A DNA stretch of 15,695 bases. It comes from Acidobacteriaceae bacterium (GTDB lineage Bacteria; Acidobacteriota; Terriglobia; Terriglobales; Acidobacteriaceae). The position numbers were made by a program, and so were the translations under genes. Below are positions 7,674 through 15,695 of the stretch, one piece after another; the stretch's first letter is position 1; each line of letters opens with the position of its first letter. The stretch spans positions 1-15,695 of the forward strand of contig JASHUR010000010.1 of assembly GCA_030039895.1 (NCBI GenBank), in the 5' to 3' direction. Under the pieces are notes generated by a model that was not told where the DNA came from, did no database searches, and was given only the letters and a program-made list of their open reading frames with translations.

Positions 7674-8467
7674 CTTTCAATCTCCAGTCGTCCTTTGCCG
7701 CTCGCATCCGGAGCCGGCAGCAGCGCGGCAGCATCGGTATCCAGCAGCATCAGCAGTCTTCCATTGCTTGGACGAATCAACTGCGATGGAAGTACCTCTG
7801 GATCATACTTGCCCAGCAGCACATCATGCACGGGCTGCGCTTTGTCTTTGCCCGCAATCAGAAAAAACACATCGTGCGCCTGATTGATCACCGGCCATGT
7901 CAGTGTGATCCGCCAGGTGTCCTTCTGCGGCACCTGGTTCGCCACCGCAATCCTGATCATCTCGTTGATTGCAGCAGTGTGCGGAAACAAGGACGCGGTG
8001 TGTCCGTCATCACCCATGCCCAGTGCAAGCACATCAAAGCGCGGACCCTCGGCGCCCTCCAGACGAAGATGGTTGCGGATCGCCGCCTCGTACTTCGACG
8101 CAGCTTCTTCCGGATCCAGCTCTCCCTCAATCCGAAAGATGTTCTCCGGCTTCAGCGGAACCTTCTCCAGCAGCGCTTCGCGCGTCATGCGGTAGTTGCT
8201 GTCCTTGTTGTCCGGCGGAACCGTGCGCTCATCCACCCAGTACAGCTCGATCTGCTGCCACGGCATGGCCTTGGCAAACTTCTCCGCCGGGTTCGCCAAC
8301 AGCTCGAACGTCCTCTTCGGCGTGCTCCCGCCGGAAATCGCGATACGGGCTACGCCCTTCGCGGCTACTGCGGCCTGTGCGGTCTCAAGAAAATGTTCAG
8401 CGGCGGCACGGCTTAGGGCATCCGCGCCGCTGTAGACTCGGTATTCAACTTCTGTCCGTTTCGGCAT
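7670..8467 (-). CDS. pgl: 6-phosphogluconolactonase
   Basis: A 265-residue 6-phosphogluconolactonase of the DevB/SOL type (glucosamine-6-phosphate isomerase fold), hydrolysing 6-phosphogluconolactone to 6-phosphogluconate in the cytosol. It carries I-S-G-G-S-T-P (44-50), V-D-E-R-T-V-P (78-84), and the family signature L-G-M-G-D-D-G-H-T-A-S-L-F-P (149-162), whose histidine and neighbours form the active site. Length is typical for the family (about 230-265). It begins 12 bases after the zwf stop and ends in an ATGA overlap with glk, so zwf, pgl and glk very probably share one transcript. No strong ribosome site is visible before the ATG at 8467, which again points to coupling with zwf. It is placed next to the gene for the enzyme that makes its substrate. 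Confidence 0.96.
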   Translation of the reverse strand: MPKRTEVEYRVYSGADALSRAAAEHFLETAQAAVAAKGVARIAISGGSTPKRTFELLANPAEKFAKAMPWQQIELYWVDERTVPPDNKDSNYRMTREALLEKVPLKPENIFRIEGELDPEEAASKYEAAIRNHLRLEGAEGPRFDVLALGMGDDGHTASLFPHTAAINEMIRIAVANQVPQKDTWRITLTWPVINQAHDVFFLIAGKDKAQPVHDVLLGKYDPEVLPSQLIRPSNGRLLMLLDTDAAALLPAPDASGKGRLEIER

Positions 8468-8479
8468 CGCGAACCATTC

Positions 8480-10021
<1,542 letters not shown>

Positions 10022-10033
10022 GTTCCACTCCCT

Positions 10034-10050
10034 GCCCGGCCTTACCGGGC
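10034..10050. other. Small hairpin between gnd and zwf
   Basis: A perfect 6-bp inverted repeat (GCCCGG at 10034-10039, CCGGGC at 10045-10050) with a CCTTA loop lies in the 56-base gd gap between gnd and zwf. There is no T-tract on the minus-strand side, so termination is unlikely. It could adjust the relative expression or stability of the gnd and zwf segments, or be chance in GC-rich DNA. Confidence 0.3.
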
Positions 10051-10077
10051 GTCGAACTGTTCGGCTCTATCTTCTGG

Positions 10078-10983
10078 TCAGGCCTTCTTCACCGCATGCC
10101 CGCCGAATTCATTGCGCATTGTCGCCAGCATGCGGTCCGTAAAGTTATCGTGTTCACGCGACCGGATACGGCGGATCAGAGCCTCGGTAATCACCGGCGC
10201 CGACACATTCAGGTCTATCGCCTCAGCCACCGTCCAGCGGCCTTCTCCGGAGTCGACAACATACGGCTCCAAACCTTCAAGCGTGGGGTTTTTCTTCAGC
10301 GCATCGGCGGAAAGATCGAGCAGCCAGGAACGGATCACGCTGCCGTAACGCCATATCTCAGCTATCCAGGCCAGATCCAGATTCATCTCTTTCTTCTGGT
10401 TCATGATCGAGAACCCTTCGGAATAAGCCTCCATGATTCCGTATTCAATGCCGTTATGGACCATCTTCACAAAGTGCCCTGCGCCAGCAGGTCCAGTCCG
10501 GCCCCATCCCGCGGCCTTGGCCGGCGCCAACGTCTCAAATATCGGCCGCAGGCGTTCCACAACATCTTGGTCGCCGCCCACCATCATGCTGTACCCCTCC
10601 TGCAGTCCCCAAATGCCTCCTGAAGTCCCCACATCCACAAAGTTGAAGCCCTGCGGCTTGAGCTCTGCGTAGCGCCGTTGCGAGTCTTTGTAGTTCGAAT
10701 TGCCGCCGTCAATAAACGTATCGCCCTTCTGCATTAGCGGCTTCAGCTTCGCAATCGTCTCATCCACGGGATTCCCCGAAGGAACCATGATCCAGATCGC
10801 GCGCGGAGCCGTAAGGTTCTTCACCAGGTCCTCCAGCGAATTCACGCCAATGGAGCCCTCGTCCGTCAGCTTCTTCACTGCATCCGCACTGAAGTCAAAG
10901 CCAACGACCTTGTGTCCTCCGCGGCGCAGGCGCTCCGCCATGTTGCCGCCCATCTTGCCCAATCCAATCATGCCCAGTTCCAT
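10078..10983 (-). CDS. gnd: 6-phosphogluconate dehydrogenase, decarboxylating, short form
   Basis: A 301-residue decarboxylating 6-phosphogluconate dehydrogenase, converting 6-phosphogluconate to ribulose-5-phosphate, CO2 and a reduced nicotinamide cofactor. It belongs to the short (about 300-residue) class, unlike the roughly 470-residue classical enzyme. Seen: dinucleotide loop G-L-G-K-M-G (7-12), D-G-G-N-S-N-Y-K-D (92-100), V-G-T-S-G-G-I-W-G-L (118-127), and the active-site stretch H-F-V-K-M-V-H-N-G-I-E-Y (170-181) with catalytic K173 and E180. The residue closing strand 2 is aspartate (V-V-G-F-D-F, D30), where NADP enzymes usually carry N-R; this suggests NAD preference, as reported for several short-form members. 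The start is fixed by an excellent AGAAGGAG ribosome site (10996-10989), 5 bases before the ATG. A 154-base gap separates it from rpiB upstream; zwf follows after 56 bases. Confidence 0.95.
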   Translation of the reverse strand: MELGMIGLGKMGGNMAERLRRGGHKVVGFDFSADAVKKLTDEGSIGVNSLEDLVKNLTAPRAIWIMVPSGNPVDETIAKLKPLMQKGDTFIDGGNSNYKDSQRRYAELKPQGFNFVDVGTSGGIWGLQEGYSMMVGGDQDVVERLRPIFETLAPAKAAGWGRTGPAGAGHFVKMVHNGIEYGIMEAYSEGFSIMNQKKEMNLDLAWIAEIWRYGSVIRSWLLDLSADALKKNPTLEGLEPYVVDSGEGRWTVAEAIDLNVSAPVITEALIRRIRSREHDNFTDRMLATMRNEFGGHAVKKA

Positions 10984-11044
10984 TGCGTCTCCTTCTGGCG
11001 CTTCGGCGCACTTGTACGTTTTATGTAAGTTGTTGATTGATCCT

Positions 11045-11096
11045 AAGTGACCACTTGTCCTTTGAGATGCCGTGTCCGTTGTCTGGATACCGGTAT
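11045..11096. promoter_or_regulatory. Dyads in the rpiB-gnd gap, possible operators
   Basis: The 154-base gap (10984-11137) is the longest in the sugar cluster and more A/T-rich than its flanks. It holds a perfect 10-bp palindrome ATACCGGTAT (11087-11096) and an AAGTG-AC-CACTT dyad (11045-11056). No intrinsic terminator is visible after rpiB, and I could not find a convincing -35/-10 pair, so a separate promoter for gnd-zwf-pgl-glk is possible but not shown. The gnd ribosome site lies at its gnd end. Confidence 0.3.
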
Positions 11097-11137
11097 TTGC
11101 ATCCCGCCTGAAAACTAAACGCGCCTTCGTCTGCCCG

Positions 11138-11611
11138 CTATTGCTTCGTCACTTCCGGCATGTAACGCGACTCAATGGCAAGCACCTTGTTCAGCCGCCG
11201 CACAAAGCGTTCTTCCTGCTTCTGGAACGTTGCGCGAAGAAAACTTGCCACAAGGTCAAACGCCAGCGCCGGGCCTATGATGCGCGCGCCCAGCACCAGT
11301 ACGTTCATGTTGTCGTGCTCCACGCCCTGATGCGCTGAGTACGTGTCGTGGCACATGCAGGCGCGAATACCAGGCATCTTGTTCGCCGTCACATTCACGC
11401 CCACGCCGCTGCCGCAAATCAATATTCCGCGCTCTGCCCGGCCCGCAATCAACGCCCGGCCTACTGCCTCGGCAAAGTCTGGGTAGTCATCCTGCGGCTC
11501 AGGCTTATAAGCGCCCAGGTCGATGACCTCGTGACCAAGCTTTTCCAGGTAGCTGCGGACCTCCTCCTTCAGCGCAAAACCAGCATGGTCTCCGCCGATC
11601 GCCAGCTTCAT
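11138..11611 (-). CDS. rpiB: Ribose-5-phosphate isomerase B
   Basis: A 157-residue RpiB/LacAB-family isomerase, interconverting ribulose-5-phosphate and ribose-5-phosphate in the cytosol. Motifs: I-G-G-D-H-A-G at 5-11, D-Y-P-D-F (42-46), and I-C-G-S-G-V-G (65-71) with the catalytic base cysteine C66; then N-K-M-P-G-I-R-A (77-84), C-H-D-T-Y-S-A (87-93) and H99 in the E-H-D-N-M-N stretch. C66 and H99 fall at the same numbers as in the E. coli protein. Length is typical (about 145-160). It starts 2 bases after the tkt stop codon, with a GGAGAAG ribosome site inside the end of tkt, so it is co-translated with transketolase. The related LacA/LacB sugar isomerases are less likely given the neighbours. 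Its product is a transketolase substrate. Confidence 0.95.
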   Translation of the reverse strand: MKLAIGGDHAGFALKEEVRSYLEKLGHEVIDLGAYKPEPQDDYPDFAEAVGRALIAGRAERGILICGSGVGVNVTANKMPGIRACMCHDTYSAHQGVEHDNMNVLVLGARIIGPALAFDLVASFLRATFQKQEERFVRRLNKVLAIESRYMPEVTKQ

Positions 11612-11613
11612 GG

Positions 11614-13635
11614 CTACTTCTCCACCAGCGCCGGTTGTGCCTTGCGGGCACGCTCCAACAGTTCCTTCGCCCGCTTCGCCACATTCGCTGCGCTGAAGCC
11701 CAGTTCCTCAAGCGCCTTCGCGCCCGGAGCCGACGCTCCAAACCGCTCCAGCCCTATCACGTCGCCGTGCCGCCCCACATACTTCCACCAGCCCAGCGGA
11801 GAACCCGCCTCGACTGCCAGCTTCGGCAAGTGGTCCGGGAAGATTGAAGCCTTGTAGTCCTCGCTCTGCTCTTCAAAAAGCTTCCAGCTTGGCATGGAAA
11901 CCACGCGCACTTCAATGCCGTCCTTCTTAAGTTCCGCAGCTGCCTTCAGCGCAGGCCACAGCTCAGCGCCTGTGCCTACAATCAACACATCCGGCGATGC
12001 GCTGCCCTGCTCGACGATGTAAGCTCCGTGCTTCACGCCTTCATAGATGTTCCGCTTCGTTGGGTCAAGAATCGGAAGGTCCTGCCTCGACAGCGCCATA
12101 AAGGATGGCCTCTTGCGCTCCAGCGCCAGCCGCCACACCGCCGCTGTTTCGTTCGCATCCGCAGGACGAAAATCCGTCAGAACCGGCACCGCGCGCAACA
12201 TCATCAGGTGCTCGATCGGCTGATGCGTCGGCCCGTCTTCGCCCAGCGCAATCGAGTCATGCGTGAACACAAAGATCGAATGCGCGTGCATCAGCGCCGC
12301 CATGCGTATCGCCGACTTGCAGTAATCCGAGAACGTGAAGAACGTCGACCCATACGGAATCAGCCCGCCATGCTGCGCCATTCCGTTCACCGCAGCGCAC
12401 ATTCCGAACTCGCGCACGCCGAACCAGATGTTCCGGCCCTTCGGATCGACGTGGAAATTGCCGCCGTCCTTCAGAATCGTCTTCGTCGATGCCGTCAGGT
12501 CCGCCGCGCCGCCAATCAACTCCGGAATATCCTTGGCAAAGGCGTTCATTACGGCATTGCCTGCATTGCGCGTGGCGATCGGCTTTGCATCCGCCGCAAA
12601 CGTCGGCAGCGATTTCTCCCAGCCGTCCTTCAGCTTGCCCGCCTGGGTCCGCTCATACTCAGCCGCAAGTTCAGGAAACTTGCTCTTGTACTCGGCAAAG
12701 AGTGACTTCCACTCCTGCTCATACTTCGCTCCCCGCTCAATGATCGTCGACCAGTTCTTCTGCGCCTCTTCCGGCACATAGAAGAACTTGTCCGCCGGCC
12801 ATCCCAGCGTCTCCTTCGTCTTGATCGCGTCGTCCGGGCTCAGTGCTTCGCCGTGAACCTTATTCGTGCCCGCCAGTGGGCTACCGTAACCAATCACCGT
12901 TCGCACCGCAATCAACGAAGGCTTGTCCGTTACCGACTTCGCAGTCTCAATGGCCTTCGAGATTGCATTCAGGTCGTTGCCGTCCGCAACACGCTGCACA
13001 TGCCAGTGATAGCCTTCAAAGCGCTTCAGCACGTCCTCGGTAAACGAGAGCTCCGTGGGCCCGTCGAGCGAGATCAGGTTGTCGTCGTAAAGGAAGATCA
13101 GCTTGCCCAGCCCCAGTGTTCCTGCCAGCGAAGCCGCCTCGTGCGAAATGCCTTCCATCATGTCGCCGTCGCCGCAAAGTCCATAGGTGTAGTGATCGAC
13201 AATGTCGTACCCGGGCCGGTTGTACACCGCTGCAAGATGCTTCTCCGCGATCGCAAGGCCCACAGACATCGCAAATCCCTGGCCCAAAGGCCCGGTCGTC
13301 ACTTCCACGCCGTCCGTATCCAGAGACTCCGGATGTCCCGGCGTGTTCGATCCCCACTGCCGGAACTGCTTCAGGTCGTCAATCGTAACGTTGTACCCGG
13401 AAAGATGCAGTGCCCCATACAGCAATGCCGAAGCATGCCCGTTCGAAAGCACAAAGCGGTCCCGATTTGGCCACTTTGAATTCTTAGGGTTATGCCGCAT
13501 GTACTTGTGAAAAAGCAGATACGCAATCGGCGAATCGCCCAGCGGCGCGCCGGGATGCCCGCTCTTCGCCTTATCAACCGCGTCTACTGCCAGAAAACGC
13601 AGCGCATTGATGGACAATTGATCCAGTTCACTCAT
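11614..13635 (-). CDS. tkt: Transketolase
   Basis: A 673-residue transketolase, a thiamine-diphosphate enzyme moving two-carbon units between sugar phosphates in the non-oxidative pentose-phosphate pathway. N-terminal A-K-S-G-H-P-G-A-P-L-G (23-33) and G-P-L-G-Q-G (115-120) are family signatures. The cofactor motif runs from G-D-G at 155-157 to N186 (Y-D-D-N). The central pyrimidine-binding domain includes the G-E-D-G-P-T-H-Q-P-I-E-H stretch, and a C-terminal domain follows. The start at 13635 is set by family length, by the GAGAGG ribosome site 5-6 bases upstream, and by ATGA overlap with the GH15 stop. The frame is open further upstream to 13872, but those 79 residues are the GH15 gene read in another frame and do not resemble any transketolase. 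It leads directly into rpiB (2-base gap). All three domains look complete. Confidence 0.97.
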   Translation of the reverse strand: MSELDQLSINALRFLAVDAVDKAKSGHPGAPLGDSPIAYLLFHKYMRHNPKNSKWPNRDRFVLSNGHASALLYGALHLSGYNVTIDDLKQFRQWGSNTPGHPESLDTDGVEVTTGPLGQGFAMSVGLAIAEKHLAAVYNRPGYDIVDHYTYGLCGDGDMMEGISHEAASLAGTLGLGKLIFLYDDNLISLDGPTELSFTEDVLKRFEGYHWHVQRVADGNDLNAISKAIETAKSVTDKPSLIAVRTVIGYGSPLAGTNKVHGEALSPDDAIKTKETLGWPADKFFYVPEEAQKNWSTIIERGAKYEQEWKSLFAEYKSKFPELAAEYERTQAGKLKDGWEKSLPTFAADAKPIATRNAGNAVMNAFAKDIPELIGGAADLTASTKTILKDGGNFHVDPKGRNIWFGVREFGMCAAVNGMAQHGGLIPYGSTFFTFSDYCKSAIRMAALMHAHSIFVFTHDSIALGEDGPTHQPIEHLMMLRAVPVLTDFRPADANETAAVWRLALERKRPSFMALSRQDLPILDPTKRNIYEGVKHGAYIVEQGSASPDVLIVGTGAELWPALKAAAELKKDGIEVRVVSMPSWKLFEEQSEDYKASIFPDHLPKLAVEAGSPLGWWKYVGRHGDVIGLERFGASAPGAKALEELGFSAANVAKRAKELLERARKAQPALVEK

Positions 13636-15695
13636 AAAAACCTCTCTCCAACTCCCACTTCTATCTGATGCTCTGGTTCCGAATCGGTGTCGGGTGACTC
13701 CAGGGCCACATCGAAGTTGCGGCCCTCCCAGCGATTTTCTTCCGTCCAGTAAAGGGTAAACGAAAGCGGGCCCGCTTGCCCTGCGTCCGTCGGCAGGTCC
13801 GCATAGGACCCCACGCACCCCAGCGCGGTCGCGTCCACCGTCTTCGCCGTTTTCCAGCCGTCCGTTGTCCACACCACGCGAAAATGCCTCTGCGCAATGA
13901 TCCGCAAGGCATATCCCGCTTCAATCCGATACACCGGACGCCGCATTTTGAAGACCTCAATCCGGCAATGTGCATGCCCCCGCGCGTAGCGCTCCTCCAC
14001 CGGCGGAATGCGGTCAAACACCTCGCCGTCAAACGCCGAGCGCAGCAATTTCAAATATTCCGCATGCGCCCACACCAGCGGCATGGCCGAACCCGCCGGG
14101 CATCCCAGCCTCAGGCCGAACTCATCCGGCCGGTCCCATATCTGCTCGGGAAGCATCCCGCCCTGCGAGGCAAACCTCTCGTACGTTCCGATCAGTCCGC
14201 TCACATCATGCCCCGCAGCCAGTTCATAGTGTGCCCGCTCGCCCAGCAGCAGCGGCCACGCGCCGCCCTCGCCGTATCCCTGGAATGGCCCGCCGTCCTC
14301 ACGCTGCCCGTAGCCGTCGTGGTTATAGCGCTTCCAGCATGGGCCCTTCGGAGTGTCCACCTTCAGAACGTGGTCCACCACCTTCAGCGAGTCCACGATC
14401 AGCGGGTCGTCCGCTCTCCGCACCCCGTACCGCACCAGCTCCAGAAAACCCGCGTCGACAATCTCCCGCGCCTCAAATTCCGTCTGCTCGCCCGGAGGCC
14501 GGTTGGGAATATGAATAGTCTCGCGCCCGCAGCCCTCACGCGCATACGGCTCCCCGCACTCCGGAGGCCGAACCCGCATGTAATACCGCTTCACCTCGGG
14601 ATGCAGAACGCCGTCGTTGGTTACCGTCCAGTCTTCCAGGTGAGATTCAATCCAGTCCGCCTGCTCTTCGAGGAATCTTGCCACCTCGTCCGAGCCATGT
14701 GCGCGCAGAATCTCCGCCGCGCAAATCAGCGCGGAGATCACCGCCGCCAGCGTCGAGGGCGAATAGCCCGCGTTCTCCTCCCAGCGCTCCTGCTGAGTAA
14801 TCGGAGCGTACCGCACCAGAAAGGCCGCCGCGCGCTCCACAAAGGGCACAACGTCAAACTTCGCCAGGCCGTCCAGCTTCCACAGCCGCCACGCCAGAAT
14901 AATCGGAAACGCAACCTCATCCAGCTGGATCCCCGTCCAGTACGGCGTGCCGTTTACCCAGAAGTTCTGCGAGAATCCCCCGTCCGTCTTCTGCGTACAC
15001 GCCAGGTACACCAATGCGCGCCTCGCCGTGTCCACCCGCCCGCAGGCCAGCAGCGCCGATGCGCTCTGCACCATGTCCCGCGTCCACACCAGATGGTATC
15101 CGCCCAGGTCATCATCGCTTTTCGCGTAGCCCCACGGAATCGATGCCGACGCGATGAATGCGCCCGCGTACGTCTTGTCCTCATGCGCCAGCACGATGTT
15201 ATGGCTGATCTGCAACAGACGCCCGCCGTCCTGCGACTGCGCAGCCAGCTCATGCGGAGTCGCCGCGCGGTGCCACTGCTCGATAAAGCGCCGCTGATGC
15301 TGCGTGAACGGCGTCGCCAGCGCTCCCATCGTCGCCGACAGAGCCGCGTGATGGCCCTCGCCAAAACCGATGGCGATTGTGAACGCCCTCGTACCGACGG
15401 CTTCGATCTCGCCCATCACAGCCACATTGCCGTTCAGCGCCATTCCGAACTGCCAGTCCATCGCAAAATTCTGCTTCAGGTCCTGCCATCCATCGCTTGC
15501 GCCCACATATCCGCAACTCGCCCGGCTGAATCCGCAATCCGCCGCCATGGCCAGCGATGATCCGTCCCTCCACGCCACCAGCGCCTTCTTGCCCGCAACA
15601 TCCACCACCCGCGCTGAGTTGACTGCGCCGCCGCCATCCACATGCGGAGCCATCAGCGCGTAGACCTTCAGCCGCCGCAGCACCTCTTCCATGCC
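13632..15695 (-). CDS. GH15 glucoamylase/glucodextranase-like hydrolase, 5' end missing
   Basis: The C-terminal 687 residues of a glycoside hydrolase family 15 enzyme, which releases glucose from the non-reducing ends of alpha-glucans. The frame is open to the window edge. The first ATG (15692) is unlikely to be the start, because bacterial relatives have about 100 more residues at the front. Numbered from that ATG: the end of the N-terminal beta-sandwich (glucodextranase N-like; G-Y-V-G-A-S-D-G-W-Q-D-L at 61-72), then an (alpha/alpha)6 barrel with V-W-T-R-D-M-V (202-208), Q-L-D-E-V-A-F (257-263), general acid E305 in R-W-E-E-N-A-G-Y, Y-N-H-D-G-Y-G (456-462), G-G-A-W-P-L-L-L-G-E-R (476-486), and general base E516 in L-P-E-Q-I-W-D. 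Both catalytic glutamates are thus present. The stop overlaps the tkt start (ATGA). Exact bond specificity (alpha-1,4 versus alpha-1,6) and whether it is exported cannot be told without the N-terminus. Confidence 0.93.
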   Translation of the reverse strand, partial: GMEEVLRRLKVYALMAPHVDGGGAVNSARVVDVAGKKALVAWRDGSSLAMAADCGFSRASCGYVGASDGWQDLKQNFAMDWQFGMALNGNVAVMGEIEAVGTRAFTIAIGFGEGHHAALSATMGALATPFTQHQRRFIEQWHRAATPHELAAQSQDGGRLLQISHNIVLAHEDKTYAGAFIASASIPWGYAKSDDDLGGYHLVWTRDMVQSASALLACGRVDTARRALVYLACTQKTDGGFSQNFWVNGTPYWTGIQLDEVAFPIILAWRLWKLDGLAKFDVVPFVERAAAFLVRYAPITQQERWEENAGYSPSTLAAVISALICAAEILRAHGSDEVARFLEEQADWIESHLEDWTVTNDGVLHPEVKRYYMRVRPPECGEPYAREGCGRETIHIPNRPPGEQTEFEAREIVDAGFLELVRYGVRRADDPLIVDSLKVVDHVLKVDTPKGPCWKRYNHDGYGQREDGGPFQGYGEGGAWPLLLGERAHYELAAGHDVSGLIGTYERFASQGGMLPEQIWDRPDEFGLRLGCPAGSAMPLVWAHAEYLKLLRSAFDGEVFDRIPPVEERYARGHAHCRIEVFKMRRPVYRIEAGYALRIIAQRHFRVVWTTDGWKTAKTVDATALGCVGSYADLPTDAGQAGPLSFTLYWTEENRWEGRNFDVALESPDTDSEPEHQIEVGVGERFL

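Noticed and set aside
10034..10050. gnd-zwf hairpin as a terminator
   Set aside because: Six-bp stem without a T-tract and inside an operon; kept only as a low-confidence structural note.
13636..13872. 79-residue N-terminal extension of transketolase
   Set aside because: It overlaps the GH15 3' end in another frame, is unlike any transketolase N-terminus, and the ATG at 13635 has a good ribosome site and the ATGA overlap.
13776..15560. 594-codon open frame on the plus strand, antisense to the GH15 gene
   Set aside because: It is the mirror of a well-supported gene with catalytic residues; its translation is rich in R, P, H and Q without recognisable domains, as expected from antisense frames in GC-rich coding DNA.

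Overview
The window looks like a GC-rich bacterial chromosome segment. It is most consistent with Acidobacteriota (class Terriglobia, e.g. a Granulicella, Terriglobus or Edaphobacter relative). That placement is an inference from the gene content and general protein flavour, not from a marker gene. Except for one truncated gene at the left edge, every gene lies on the minus strand. Coding density is high and no gene-free stretch exceeds about 155 bases.

Left part (1-3030). The C-terminal half of an OPT-family oligopeptide transporter enters from the left on the plus strand and ends at 936. Facing it is a minus-strand type II toxin-antitoxin pair (ParE-like toxin 957-1268, ParD-like antitoxin 1273-1527) in visibly AT-richer DNA. 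Immediately upstream of the antitoxin are three tandem 10-bp repeats (1558-1587) that look like its operator. They run into the 3' end of a sodium:solute symporter gene (1582-3030), which has its own recognisable sigma-70-type promoter near 3082-3110.

Middle part (3133-6503). A PLP-homeostasis protein of the YggS family is followed, further upstream in transcription order, by an exported M1-family zinc aminopeptidase. A textbook intrinsic terminator (3856-3884) sits just after the aminopeptidase and only about 18 bases before the YggS start.

Right part (6651-15695). This is a sugar-catabolism cluster transcribed right to left: GH15 glucoamylase/glucodextranase-like hydrolase (5' end outside the window), transketolase, ribose-5-phosphate isomerase B, a short-form 6-phosphogluconate dehydrogenase, glucose-6-phosphate dehydrogenase, 6-phosphogluconolactonase and glucokinase. 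Together they could take alpha-glucan to glucose, glucose-6-P, 6-phosphogluconolactone, 6-phosphogluconate, ribulose-5-P, ribose-5-P and transketolase products. Several junctions are tight: ATGA overlaps at GH15/tkt and pgl/glk, and a 2-base gap at tkt/rpiB. The 154-base rpiB-gnd gap is the one place inside the cluster that could hold regulation. Ribulose-phosphate epimerase, transaldolase and glucose-6-P isomerase are not in the window.

I saw no CRISPR array, tRNA, rRNA, insertion sequence or phage gene, and nothing that clearly amounts to a new system. The best leads are the cofactor mix of the pentose-phosphate enzymes, the toxin-antitoxin operator repeats, the terminator lying in the yggS leader, and a structured element between glk and the aminopeptidase gene.
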